Below are positions 12,619-24,154 of a stretch of 64,000 bases of DNA, piece by piece; the stretch's first letter is position 1, and each line of letters begins with the position of its first letter. The notes under the pieces were generated by a model. That model was not told the DNA's origin, did no database searches, and saw only the letters and a program-made list of their open reading frames with translations. Origin of the DNA: Epiperipatus broadwayi (lineage: Eukaryota; Onychophora; Udeonychophora; Euonychophora; Peripatidae); assembly GCA_028023455.1 (NCBI GenBank), contig JAQFVV010000050.1, positions 2,854,626 through 2,918,625 of the forward strand, read 5' to 3'. The translations under genes were made by a program, and so were the position numbers.

Positions 12619-13415
12619 TATATTGAAAATCCAGACTAATAAAAATGGGAAATATGAAACTAAATTATCTTAGATGTTTAATAGTTAATAAACAAACATT
12701 TCATGTTATATATACAAAACAAAATTAATTAATAATCATTTTATCCTTTGAAAAACTCCACAGTTTTATAAGAAATAAATCAATTGCACAAGTCAAACTG
12801 AAATTCAGACATAGTAAAATCATTCATCTCTAATGATAGAATAAATTAGGCAATGCAATCTGTGAAACAAAGTCTGAGTAAAGCAGCATCTTGTACCCAT
12901 TCTCTGAAAAGATGTTAAGTATACTGAAAATCCTGACTAATGTAAACAGGAAGTGTGAAATTAAATTGGCTCAGAGATTAAGAGCTAATAAATGAACATA
13001 TTTCATGTTATGTATCCAAATGAAGATTAATCAATGATACTTAATATGAACTAAGTTCATGTATTAGCTATTATAATCTGAGTTAATTTAGTTTCACACT
13101 TCTGATACCAATAGTCTGGATTTTCAACATATTTAACATTTTTACAGCAAATAGATATGTTTTCCGTTAATTTATGCTGCCTTATTCAGATTTGTGTTTG
13201 TTTTGCAGCTAATGCTGCTTAATTTATTCTATCATTAGTGGTTCATTATTGATTGATTTCTTATATGTGTTTGGAAGTTTATCAAAGCTCATAATGTTTA
13301 CTGATTAATTTTGCTTTGTATATGTAACATGAAATACATTTGTTTATTAGCAATTGAGATTTCAATTAATTTAGTTTCACACTTTCTGTTTTGACTAGAC
13401 CATATTTTCAATATA

Positions 13416-13529
13416 TCACATGATGATAAAAGCCATAAGCTAGAAATTTATCTGTTTGATATTGGAAAAAGATTGTAATGCTCTATTATCTGTAAGTGGT
13501 ACTGTTGAGTGGAAAAATTAGCTGCTGGT
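13416..13529. mobile_element. Short family 1-related insertion
   Basis: A 114-bp insertion in the cluster repeat, flanked by the 11-bp direct repeat TTTTCAATATA at 13405-13415 and 13530-13540. It begins TCACATGATGA like end A. It keeps a decayed hammerhead-like string (TGATGATAAAAGCC, TAGAAA, GATATTGG) in the order seen in family 1. Confidence 0.6.
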
Positions 13530-13697
13530 TTTTCAATATACTTAATGTATTTGTGGTGAATGAGTAAGAGATTGCTTTTTACCTATACTGCCTTATTCTG
13601 ACTTTGCATTGTTTTATAGGTAGCATTGTTTAATGTATTCTACTGTTAGTGGTTAATGATTTTTTATAGTTTTTTTAAAGTATTAATATCATCTATT

Positions 13698-13905
13698 TTC
13701 TTTATTATTTTTACAGTGCTTTTTTACAACCAACTATGATGGTTTTGATTGCCCCAGCAATCTTCTTCAGAACTTCTATGTTTGAATTTAGCAGTTACCA
13801 TTTGGAAATATAAATAGAAGTTCTGAAGAAGATTGGTGGGCAATTGAAACTGTCATAATAGGTTGAAAAGAAGCATTGTAAAAATAATAAAGAACGTAAA
13901 TTATA
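13698..13905. repeat. Hairpin repeat with ~90-bp arms
   Basis: Imperfect inverted repeat: 13698-13780 pairs with 13818-13905 around a loop of about 35 bp. Paired blocks include CAATCTTCTTCAGAACTTCTAT with its complement and TTCTTTATTATTTTTACA at the outer ends. It could be a small foldback or MITE-like element. I see no clear duplications. Confidence 0.8.
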
Positions 13906-14846
13906 TTAATATTATATGGATTTAGCAATACAATACGAAAGATAAAGAGAGAGAAAGATCAGACAGACATACTATTAAGTCACATGACTAATTTACAATG
14001 TGAGTTTTGAATTGGTAGTTTGCCAAGTTATTTCATAGTCAAAATATGTCTAGAAACATACAAAAATCTTCCATTATAATTTCAATATTAACATATATAA
14101 AGTTCATAAAAATCTGTCAATTATTATATATATGCACAGTGTGCGTCAATGAAAAGTTGTTTGGTTTTTATCCAAATGGCATGCAGTTCCACTCTATAAG
14201 TTAATATGTGTTACATTCAAAAATAATTCAACTATTTGCTACAACAAGTTTAAGGCCCTAGTGTATCTGTGTCAAGATTTACAACATAGAATGTCACAAT
14301 GTGTTTTGTACCTACACAAATGTTTTCTTTGTCAGAATGTCATTTTGCAAACCACTTGAAAATTCTATTCATGGCTTTATTGCCATATACAATTTAAAAC
14401 ATTTCAAATGTATCAGTGGTACTTTGGCCCAATTTAAATCAAAATTTTATGATATGTTATTCTATTATGGGTTAAAATATGAAATGTGACAACTTGTGAT
14501 TTATATATGTTAGTGGTTAAACTTTTCACAGTGATTAGTTAAACTATGTTGCTATGTAAGAATTTTTATTAATTCAGAGGCAAAGATGGAGGCAGCTTAG
14601 AGAATTAGAGACCCCATTGTACACATATTCAGTAGGTAACAGAGATGAAAAAATATATGCCTAATCATTATCCTAAGTTATCATAATCATAATTTTATTT
14701 AATTTATAGAAAAATAAAAATGAAAAACTATAACCTTAATGTGAGTTTCCAAACATGAAACTCTCAGTAGCTGAATTTTGGCTAAAATATTATTTTATAC
14801 TTTGATCAGAAAATTATTTTTATATGTAGATATATTAAATACTATA
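13906..14846. other. AT-rich intergenic DNA
   Basis: No gene or element recognised. The 62-codon open stretch at 14301-14489 has no known motif. Confidence 0.4.
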
Positions 14847-14860
14847 TTTATTTAAGCTAT

Positions 14861-15240
14861 TGGGAAAATATCATTTACACAAACATTCATTCTGCCTTAT
14901 CAGGCAACTGAGAAGAAGAGATCGAAAACGCAATGTATGGGTAAGAGAACAAACAGGTGTTATTGACCTCATTGAAAAAATTAAAAGATTGAAGTGGAGT
15001 TGGGCTGGACATATTGCTAGAAGAGATGATAATAGATGGACAATTGAAATTTTGAACTGGATTCCAAGAGATTGTAAAAGACCCAGAAAGAGACCACATG
15101 TGAGATGGATGGATGAAATAAGAAAGTATGCAGGGGTTATGTGGAGAAGAGAAGCTAAAGATCGGAGAAGATGGATTAAACTTGGAGAGACCTTCATCCT
15201 GCAGTGGATTGATAGTGGTTGATGATGATAATGATGATGA
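14861..15240 (+). mobile_element. 5'-inverted RTE insertion with target duplications
   Basis: Between perfect 14-15 bp direct repeats (ATTTATTTAAGCTAT at 14846-14860 and 15240-15254) lie two joined RTE pieces. About 55 bp of 5' UTR in antisense (14861-14915) is followed by about 325 bp of the 3' end in sense with a (GAT)n tail. The junction lies in a shared AAGAA. The sense part encodes about 110 residues of the RTE C-terminus, including the WAGHIARR and FILQWIDSG motifs, with no stop. Only the mechanism (twin priming or template switching) is inferred. Confidence 0.88.
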
Positions 15241-15254
15241 TTTATTTAAGCTAT

Positions 15255-15952
15255 CATGTAAAAAGGAGAGTAAAGGCAACTGTTGCTTATCAAAGTAGGT
15301 AGTTTATAAGTAATCATTAATATAAGAATTATATGTATAAACAAATCCAGAGCGATGTTCGCTCTAGCTTCCTTGCGTGAAACATATATTTAGTTGTCCC
15401 CATGTGGTAAAAATTAATGCATCACTCTGCAATCTATATATATATTGTAGGAATTATCCCTTATGCTGCCTGGAAAAGCAACAAACATTCAAGACTCTGT
15501 ATTAATAACAAATTGACCGAATATGATGTTAAATCTGAATTTACATTAGTCAATATTGATTTTTATTAGTACAAAGTAAGTGTTTGTAATAGTTAAGAGA
15601 ATGTTTGATGTTGTTCCAGAGACAACTCGAGAATTTCTGAAATGGTTGTATATTATTGCAGAATGATTTGCGTTTTTTTTTTCATATACCATGTCAATTG
15701 AATATTCCATATTTCATGCATTATGATTGAAGCTCATATTCCTCAATATTTGTTTATATGCATTTCAAGATGGCAATCCATTAATTATACACACATCATA
15801 TATTTATATATAAATAGGATAATAAAAAACTAACATTTGAAAAAAAATACTGAAGTCTAGAGAAATTTGGAAAAGATCGACTGGCCACGGTAGACTTACA
15901 TATATATGAAAAGAGACGAAGGTGATAACATATGTATTTGGTTAATTCAACG
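15255..15952. other. Intergenic DNA, nothing recognised
   Basis: Moderately AT-rich, with no gene or element that I can identify. Confidence 0.4.
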
Positions 15953-15979
15953 ACTTTAAAATCATCATCATCATCATTA

Positions 15980-17848
15980 TCAACCATTATCAATCCACTG
16001 CAGGATGAAGGTCTCTCCAAGTTTAATCCATCTTCTCCGATCTTTAGATTCTCTTCTCCACATCACCCCTACACATTTTCTTATTTCATCCACCCATCTT
16101 ACATGTGGTCTCCTTCTGGGTCTTTTACAATCTCTTGGAATCCAGTTTAAAATTTTAATTGTCCATCTATTATCATCTCTTCTAGCAATATGTCCAGCCC
16201 AACTCCACTTCAATCTTTTAATTTTTTCAATGAGGTCAGTAACACCTGTTTGTTCTCTTACCCATACATTGCGTTTTCGATCTCTTCTTGTTACTCCCAA
16301 CATACATCTCTCCATACTTCTTTGAGTGGTCTGAAGTCTCTGTATTGATCTTCTATTAAGTGTCCAAGTCTCAGATCCATAAGTAAGAACTGGTAAAACA
16401 CATTTGTTAAAAACCTTTCTTTTCAAACACATAGGCATATTTCCTTTTAATATCAAGTTATTTCTACCAAAAGCACTCCAACCAAGTTTAATTCTATGAT
16501 TAATTTCCTCTATTATGTTTCCATTTGTATTAATAATCTGACCAAGGTATTTGTAACTCTTAACTTCTTCTAATTCATCATAATCAATCTTTATTTTCAT
16601 ATTTTGAGCAAATCGATTAAACATTACTTTAGTCTTTTTAACATTTATCTTTAGTCCTACTTTCCTACTTTCATCTGATAACTCCTGCAACATTTCCTGC
16701 AGCTCGGAAGCATTATTTGCAAAAACAACTACATCATCTGCAAAATCTAAATGACTTAAATAATCTCCATTTACTTTCACTCCTTTAGTTTCCCATTTTA
16801 ATCCACAAAATACTTCTTGCAGCACTGCTGTAAAAAGTTTTGGAGACATGGAGTCACCTTGTCTTACACCTTTCTCAATGTTGACTTTCCCAGTATCATT
16901 ATGTAATCTAATTGTTGCTGTTGCATTTTTATAAATATTCTTTAAAATATGACAATATCCTGGATCTATACCTTGATGATCCAATGCTTTAATCACTGAA
17001 GAAATGTTTATTGAATCAAATGCCTTTTCATAATCTACAAATCCAAAACATAATGACAACTCATATTCATTTGTCCTTTCTATAACTTCTCTCAATACTT
17101 GAATATGATCTACTGTACTAAAACCACTTTTAAATCCAGCTTGTTCTCTTGGTTGGTGAAAATCCAAGGTTCTCTGTAGACGAGTTGTAATTATCTTGGT
17201 AAAAATTTTATATAAAACTGATAAAAGGCTGATAGGTCTGTAATTTCTAATATCTTCTTTATCACCTTTTTTAAATATTAATATTATTACTGCATTCTTC
17301 CAATCATCCGGTACATCTTTATCATTTAGACATTTGGTATATAACTTTGCTAATATTTTTTCTGTTTCTTCACCTGCTTCTTTTAATATATCAATTATAA
17401 TTCCATCATTACCTGGAGCCTTTCCATTTTTCATACATTTAATTGCATTTCTCACTTCTTCATTTAAAATTCTGGGCAATTCGGAAGATGTAATAGATAT
17501 AGGAGGTACTTGTTCTTTATTACTATATAATTCTTGATAAAAATCTTCTACCAATTTCATAATGTCATCCCTCTTTTTAGTAATAATTCCATCTTTTTTC
17601 CTTATTGCAGATATAAATTTCCTACCAATACCAAAATGTTGTTTTACATTCTTAAGACTTTTATTTTCTTCTACAGCTTTTCTTGCTAGTTCACAGTTAT
17701 ACTTTCTTATATCATTTTCAACTCTTTTCCACACCATTTTACAAAATTCGAGATATTCAATTCTTTTTAATGCATCATTCTTGCATATCTTCATATTCCT
17801 TCTTTTCTTCATAAGTTCTCTAGTCTCAGTAGAAATTTTATTAGTCAA
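15980..17848 (-). CDS. RTE reverse transcriptase segment
   Basis: 622 residues copying element RNA into DNA at the nick. The listed first residue is a TTG codon, not ATG, and the frame is open back to the TAA at 17858-17860, so no proper start exists; it reads as the C-terminal part of the endonuclease frame. RT motifs: [19 protein letters not shown] (192-210), the first catalytic Asp at D272 in [20 protein letters not shown] (327-336), and the catalytic pair D371-D372 in FADD. The C-terminus contains [13 protein letters not shown] and ends FILQWIDNG. The domain looks complete. How it would be translated across the upstream stop is open: read-through, reinitiation, or a dead family. Confidence 0.88.
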   Translation of the reverse strand: MTNKISTETRELMKKRRNMKICKNDALKRIEYLEFCKMVWKRVENDIRKYNCELARKAVEENKSLKNVKQHFGIGRKFISAIRKKDGIITKKRDDIMKLVEDFYQELYSNKEQVPPISITSSELPRILNEEVRNAIKCMKNGKAPGNDGIIIDILKEAGEETEKILAKLYTKCLNDKDVPDDWKNAVIILIFKKGDKEDIRNYRPISLLSVLYKIFTKIITTRLQRTLDFHQPREQAGFKSGFSTVDHIQVLREVIERTNEYELSLCFGFVDYEKAFDSINISSVIKALDHQGIDPGYCHILKNIYKNATATIRLHNDTGKVNIEKGVRQGDSMSPKLFTAVLQEVFCGLKWETKGVKVNGDYLSHLDFADDVVVFANNASELQEMLQELSDESRKVGLKINVKKTKVMFNRFAQNMKIKIDYDELEEVKSYKYLGQIINTNGNIIEEINHRIKLGWSAFGRNNLILKGNMPMCLKRKVFNKCVLPVLTYGSETWTLNRRSIQRLQTTQRSMERCMLGVTRRDRKRNVWVREQTGVTDLIEKIKRLKWSWAGHIARRDDNRWTIKILNWIPRDCKRPRRRPHVRWVDEIRKCVGVMWRRESKDRRRWIKLGETFILQWIDNG

Positions 17849-17857
17849 TTGCTGCTT

Positions 17858-18967
17858 TTATCTACCAGCTATCTTTGTTGCAGTTTTTAAAAGTGTATCA
17901 GTTATTTTCATATTAATTTCATTCAAATCTGAATCATGTTCAAAATCTACTAATACTTGAAACCGATTTGTAAGTTCTAATTTAAATTCATTAGAATGTT
18001 TCTGAAGATTAAGAATATCAACTGTAAATATAGTTTTTCTTAATAATTTTTGTCTCTCTAGTTTTACATTAACATGTATCTTACTCCTTACTAATCGATG
18101 ATCACTTCCTGTGTTAAATTTATTAAGAACATTACAATCTTGAAATATGTATTTCCTGTTAGTCAAAATATAATCCAATTCTGCTGTACCTTCATTTGGA
18201 CGCTTCCATGTCCATTTCCTTCTAACATTTTTCTCAAAAAAAGAATTCATAATATAATGTTTTTCCTTCTCTGCAAACTCCACAAGTCTATGTCCTCTCT
18301 CATTTCTATTACCATAACCAAAATTACCTACAACACTTTCATCTTTCATTTGTTTACCAATTCTAGCATTAAAATCTCCCATAACAATTTTAAAATGTTG
18401 TTTACTCTGATCAAAAGCCTTTTGTACATCCATATAAAAATCTTCTACTACTTCATCACTGTGAGAACTTGTTGGGGCATAAACCTGAATTATCTGCATT
18501 TGATATCTGCTATTAAGTTGTATAACTAATCTTGCCACTCTGTCTGATACACCATCAATCTCCACAATATTGTTCTTCCACTTTTTATTTATAATGAATC
18601 CTACTCCACTTGTATTTCCAATATTTGTGCCTTTATAATAGAGCATATGTCCACTTTTTAAATCAATTGTCTCTTCACCTTTTCTTCTAACTTCACAAAG
18701 TCCAATAATATCCCATTTAATATAAGAGAGTTCTTCTTCTAATTCTTGCAATCTTCCTTCACTTGAAAGTGATCTGCAGTTGTAAGTACCTAAATAAAAA
18801 GTCGTCATCAAATGGCAGCCTGGGTCCGCCTCCAGGATATTCTTAGCACCCTCCGCCTTCGGCCACCAACCGCTGCCTTGGTTGGTGACTTTACAGCCTC
18901 CTGGGATTAAGGGCCATGCTTTATTTTTGTCTGTCATAATTGTATAATTGGGAAAAATCTTTATCAT
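17858..18967 (-). CDS. RTE apurinic/apyrimidinic-type endonuclease segment
   Basis: 369 residues that nick target DNA to start target-primed reverse transcription. APE-family motifs are in order: N63 in TYNCRSL, E92 in GLCEVR, Y163 in QVYAPTS, D198 and N200 in GDFNARIG, a W254/P257 tract, D265 in LDYIL, and D289/H290 in SDHRLV. All the catalytic residues I can place are present. The first ATG is at 18967, but the ATG ten codons later (18937, MTDKNK) is the likelier start because the decayed copy at 60498 begins with an equivalent ATGACAAACAAA. The frame ends at TAA 17858-17860 and then continues open in the same frame into the RT, so this is the N-terminal part of one polyprotein of about 985 codons. 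Confidence 0.88.
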   Translation of the reverse strand: MIKIFPNYTIMTDKNKAWPLIPGGCKVTNQGSGWWPKAEGAKNILEADPGCHLMTTFYLGTYNCRSLSSEGRLQELEEELSYIKWDIIGLCEVRRKGEETIDLKSGHMLYYKGTNIGNTSGVGFIINKKWKNNIVEIDGVSDRVARLVIQLNSRYQMQIIQVYAPTSSHSDEVVEDFYMDVQKAFDQSKQHFKIVMGDFNARIGKQMKDESVVGNFGYGNRNERGHRLVEFAEKEKHYIMNSFFEKNVRRKWTWKRPNEGTAELDYILTNRKYIFQDCNVLNKFNTGSDHRLVRSKIHVNVKLERQKLLRKTIFTVDILNLQKHSNEFKLELTNRFQVLVDFEHDSDLNEINMKITDTLLKTATKIAGR

Positions 18968-19270
18968 TTACACAAACATTCATTCTGCCTTATCAGGCAC
19001 TGAGAAGAAAGACCATAGTGTTTCTTGATCTTAAACTCAGAGGTAAAAAGCCAATAAACTCACCACGCTGGCTAATGCGTGTTGGTGAGCAGCCCATCCA
19101 TGTTCGTATACTATATGAATAAACATATAGTAATAACAGCTGCAACGACAAGAACGTATGGAGTGGACATTAGGAATTTGCCCTGCTCGGTTCCTTTAAG
19201 GCCTCCAAGAGGAATCAAAGGGTCTCCTTTCAGTTAATAGCAAACTCCTTTCTGCAGCCAACTTTAAAAT

Positions 19271-20826
19271 AATACATATTATATATACGCTTTTTAATTA
19301 CTGTATATGAATATATTTCATATAAGTATGCACTTATAATAGAAAACATCAATTTTTATTTAATTCTTTAAAAAGCAATTACATAAAATTAAAAAAAATC
19401 TGTTATCTAAATCCAGAGTCTTTTTTTAAAAATAAAATATCATCTTTATATTAGTGTTTACTTCTCCTTCCTACTCCTCTTCTGACATAAAGCCATCTTC
19501 ATAATTTAACTTATTCGTTTTTATTTGTTTCTTAGTTACTTCTTTAAAATGATAAAAAAAAAAAAAAAGGAAACAAATCGATTAAAAATTAATTTAAAGA
19601 AGCATGTTTAATTACACTAAAATAAATTTGTTTAAATTAATGATGATGTGTGATTTTTTTTTACTGTACCGATCCTACAATTTCATTATAACTAGATATT
19701 ACCAAATAAAACATTTCTAAGTTATTAACATCCATGGGAGTAAAAATTAAAAATACGATTTTGAAAACCAAGTTAAAAATGGGAATCTTTATTTCATATA
19801 ATCTTATTTGGTTAATTTCAATACAGTAAATGTATAATTTACAATTAGAATTGATTCATTTTAGAAAAACAAAATATCTTATTTGAAATAAAATATCTAG
19901 CTGTAGTTACGCATTAATGCACACGGATATGTAATTATATGTTAGATTATTTCCATAATCTAGTTCTAATTGTTAAATGTTTTCAGAAAGAAAACGTTTT
20001 TAAAATACATTATTAATAATTCACAGATTAATAAATAACACAACATTTCGAATAGTAGATATTATTCTCTTCTCTTTTGAAGAGGGGATACTAGAAAGAA
20101 AAATACTACTGGTAAGATTGAGTCATATGCTAACTCTGTATGTTCTAATTCAAAAGTGATATATTTTAAAAAGTTTTAATACAGGTTGAAAAACATTTAA
20201 TAATTAAAGATAGATAATGAAAATAGGTCATCATCTAATTAGAGGAGTAAAACGCTCTTATTATATTAGTGATAATATAAATGCTATATAGGGGACCATT
20301 TGTTTTTAATAAAGACTTTGTTTTTTAGTAAATTGTTTACAAAAACTTGAAAGGCTGTTGTTACAATTTTCTTTTAATTCATTTTAAAGCTAACAGGAAA
20401 TTAATTTCTATGAGAAACTTTTTAAAAATGAATGATTATTTACTTTTTATTTCACCTTAGTATCAACACTCATATATGTCTTTTCTTCACTAAAGGAAAA
20501 GAATATATATATCATATGAAAGAATGTGTTATATATATATGCGCACATGCAGAAATTGCATAAACGCAAGAACAATCTTATATTTATTTTTATTATCCAA
20601 TACGACCCCATATCATTTTCTACTGTCCAATAACTATACCTTCCTATTTCTAACAATTTATGCATTCAGCTCCATACTCAGTAAGAACATCTGCATACGA
20701 ATCAGAATTATATCTTACTAAATTAATTAAAATGTACCAAAATAATATGCTATTTTACCATATTATCTAGAGAAGATGTAACATGGGTTGACTGACGACA
20801 CATATCTATAGTACAGTACATGTATA
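19271..20826. other. AT-rich intergenic DNA
   Basis: No gene or element recognised in about 1.5 kb. There is a poly-A run near 19554-19568. Confidence 0.4.
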
Positions 20827-21485
20827 TTATTATCATCATCATCAAACATTATTTGTCAACTACAGAATAAAGGTCTCTCTAATTCAATGCACCTTCTCCA
20901 ATATCTAGCCCTCTTCACACTTTCTCACATGTGATCTTTTTCTAGGTCTTTTACAATCTTTTGGAATCTAGTTGAAAATTTTAATTGTCCATCTTTTATC
21001 ATCTCTTCTAGAAATATGCCCAGCCCAACAACACTTAAGGTTTTTAATTTGTTAATGATATCAGTAACACCTGTTTGTTCTCTTATCAATGCATTTTGTT
21101 TCTGATCTCTTCTCATTACTCATACTGTGCAGCTATCCATACTTCTTCTAGTGGTTTAAAGTTTCTATATTTCACTTCCATTTCCATAAGGAAGAACTGG
21201 TAAACCATATTTATTAAAAACCTTTCTTTCCAAACACATAGGCATATTTTCTTTTAACATTAAGTTATTTCTACAAAAAGCACTCCAACCAAGTTCAAAA
21301 CTATGATTAATTTCATCCATTATGTTTCCATGTGTAGTAATAATCTGACCAAAGTTAACTTCTTATTTATCATAATCAATCTTTACTTTCATCTGTTATA
21401 AAAATCCATTGAACATTACTTTAGACTTTTTAGCATTTACTTTTAGTCCTACTTTTTCACTTTCATCTGATAACTGTTGCAACAT

Positions 21486-21953
21486 CTAAAGCTTTGAAGC
21501 ATTATTTGCAAAAACAACTACACCAATTGCAAAATCTAAATGACTTAAATAATCTCTAATTACTTTTACTCTCTTAGCTTCCCATTTTAATCCACAAAGT
21601 ATTTTTTGCAGGACTACTGTAAAATGTTTTGGAGATATGGAGACACTCTGTCTTACACCCTTCTCAGTGTTAACTTTCCTAGTATCATGTAATCTAATTG
21701 TTGCTGTTGGATTTTTATAAATTTTCTTCAGAATATGAACATATCCTAAGTCTATAACTTGATGATCCAATGCTTTAATCACTGAAGAAATACTTATAGA
21801 ATCAAATGGCTTTTCATCATCTACAAATCCAAACCCTAATGGCAACTCATATTGATTGATCATTTCTCTAGCATCTCTCAATACTTGGATATGCTCTACT
21901 CTGCTAAAACCACTTTTAAATCCAGCTTGTTTTTTTGGTTGGTTGAAATCCAA
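21486..21953 (-). pseudogene. RTE reverse transcriptase relic
   Basis: 155-codon open piece of the decayed copy. It matches the palm region of the intact RT, but catalytic-region residues are altered: QG becomes QS in the GVRQG motif, and the FADD position reads FAIG. Not functional. Confidence 0.85.
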
Positions 21954-22774
21954 CGTTCTCTATAGACAAGATGTAATTATCTTGGTAAAAATTTTATACA
22001 AAAATGATAAAAAAAACTTCTACATCTGTAATTTATATTATCTTCTCTGTCTCCCTTTTTAAAATATTAATACTGCATTTTTTCCAATCATATGGTACAT
22101 CTTTATCATTTTGACATTTGGTATGTAACATTGCCAATTTTTTTCTATTTCTTCATATTTAATATATTGATAATAATTCCATTATTACTTGGACGTTTTC
22201 CCTTCATAAATTTAATTGCATGTCTCACTTCTTCATTTAAAATCCTGGGAAATTCAGAAGATGTAATAGATGTAGGAGGTACTTGTTATTTATTACTACA
22301 ATAATTCTTGATAGAACTCTTCTACCTGTTTAATAATATCATCTTTCTTTTTAGTAATAGTTCCATTTTTTTTCTTATTGCAGATATAAGCTTTCTAGTA
22401 ATATCAAAATGTTGTTTTATACTCTTGAGACTTTTATTCTATTCTAGAGCTTTCCTTGCTAGTTCACAATAATACGTTCTTATATCATTATCGATTCTTT
22501 TTTACACCATTTTACAAAATTCAAGATATTCAATATTTCTTAATGCATCCTTTGTATACATCTTTATATTCCTTATTTTCTTCATAAATTCTCTAGTCTC
22601 AATAGAAATTTTATTGGTCAATTGCTGCTTTTATCTACCAGCTATCTTTATTGCAGTTTTTAAAAAGTGTATCTATTATTTTCCTACTAATTTCATTCAA
22701 ATCTGAAGAATGTTCCAAATCTACTAATACAAGAAAATGATTTGCAAGTTCTAATTTAAATTCATGATTGAAGA

Positions 22775-23176
22775 TTAGGAATATCTACTGTAAATATTGA
22801 TTTTTAAAATTTTTTTTTGTCTCTCTAGTTTTACATTAACACATATGTTATATCTCACTAATAGATGATTACTTTCTGTGTTGAATTTATTAAGGACATT
22901 ACAATCTTTTCTGTTATTCAACATATAATCCAAGTCTGATGTACCTTTGTGTGGATGTTTCCATGTCCATTTACTTTTAATATTTTTCTCAAACAAAGAA
23001 TTTATAATATGAAGTTTTTTTTCTGCAAATTCTACAAGCCTATGTCCTCTCCCATTTCTATTACCATAACCAAATTTACCTACAGTACTTTCATCTTTCA
23101 TTTGTTTACCAATTCTAGCATTAAAGTCTCCCATAACAATTTTAAAATGTTGTTTACTCTGATTTTGTACATCCAT
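22775..23176 (-). pseudogene. RTE endonuclease relic
   Basis: 133-codon open piece retaining VMGDFNARIG, TWKHP, LDYML and SNH in place of SDH. The loss of the Asp in the last motif and frameshifts on both sides make it inactive. Confidence 0.85.
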
Positions 23177-23881
23177 ATAAAATTTTTCTACTACATCATC
23201 ACTATGAGAATTTGTTGGGGCAAACCTGAATTATCTACATCTGATATCTGCTATCAAGTCAAATAACTAATCTTGCCTCTCTGTGTGAAACACCATCAAT
23301 CTCCACAATCTGTTCTTCCACTTTTTATTTATAATGAATCTGACTCCCCTTGTACATCCAATATTTCTGCTTTTGTGCTAGAGTACATGTTCAGTTTTTA
23401 AATCATCTTTTCACCTTTTCTTATAACTTTGTGCAAAGTCCCATAATGTCCCATTTAATACAAGACAGTTCTTCCAATTGTTGCAATCTTACTTTACTTG
23501 AAAGGGATCTGCAGTTGTCAGTACCTAAATAAAAAGTCATCATCAAATGGCAGCCTGGGTCTGCAATGAGCTAGCACTTTCCAACTTTATCCACCAACTG
23601 CTGCCCTGGATGGTTACTTTACAGCCTCCTGGGAATAAGGCCATAATTTATTTTTGTCTGTGATGATTGTATACATCTATTAAAAAAAATTTCATTCACA
23701 TACACATTCATTCTGCCTTATTAAGCAAAGTTGATTAGAAATATCATGATTTTCTTGATCTTAAACTCAGAGATAAAAGTCAAATATAGGAGATTTGAAC
23801 TCAGACTTTCAAGCACCCACCAACTATCCACACTATCTCATACAACTGATACACATGACCACACACATATAGAAAAGATAA

Positions 23882-23940
23882 ATAATCACCAATTTACGTA
23901 TTTTATGCTAAACCAGCACTCATCAGTCGGTCCAGATTAT
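23882..23940 (-). ncRNA. Hammerhead ribozyme motif, family 2, mutated core
   Basis: Same 59-nt layout as the motif at 24155-24213 on the opposite arm. CTGATGA is intact, but the GAAA of the core reads AAAA, which removes the invariant G12. Probably inactive. Confidence 0.55.
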
Positions 23941-24154
23941 CATCTCCTACACACACACACACACACAAATCTTCGCACTTTAATGGACAGACTTCAATCT
24001 ATTCCAACCTCCTTCTTTTAAACCATTCATATTATTGAAAATCTAGGATGGCTGAAGAGTTGGAGGTTGGAGTAGATTGAAGTCTGTCCATTAAAGTGTG
24101 AAGATTTGCTATCTTAATATAAACTGAACATTGATTATATATGTGTGGGAGATG

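Larger units (their letters stand above)
11200..13680. repeat. Inverted/direct repeat cluster with nested insertions
   Basis: A repeat of about 270-300 bp occurs at least four times. Direct copies are at 11200-12765 (split by two insertions) and 12779-13045; inverted copies are at about 13050-13260 and 13265-13680. Marker blocks are TGAAAATCC-GACTA, AAGTGTGAAA-TTAAATT and GCTAATAAA-GAACA. Insertions inside it are a family 1 element (11239-11567), a TIR transposon (11659-12618) and a further family 1-like piece (13416-13529). The clustered unit itself shows no coding capacity. Confidence 0.75.
15963..19260 (-). mobile_element. Full-length RTE-clade non-LTR retrotransposon
   Basis: A complete copy of about 3.3 kb on the minus strand. 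It has a 5' UTR of about 300 bp (18968-19260), an endonuclease segment, a reverse transcriptase segment and a tail of ATC triplets at 15963-15979. Flanking direct repeats ACTTTAAAAT lie at 15953-15962 and 19261-19270. The short element, an apurinic endonuclease followed directly by RT, and the microsatellite-like tail fit the RTE clade. The only visible coding defect is an in-frame TAA at 17858-17860 between the two domains. The intact motifs suggest recent insertion. The 5' UTR boundary agrees with copies at 20827-24577 and 55262-56175. Confidence 0.9.

Noticed and set aside
14871-15279. Minus-strand open frames of 108 and 130 codons
   Set aside because: They are the antisense of the RTE 3' coding end, which is the better explained strand.
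17562-18529. Plus-strand open frames of 132 and 143 codons
   Set aside because: They are shadows of the intact RTE frames on the minus strand.
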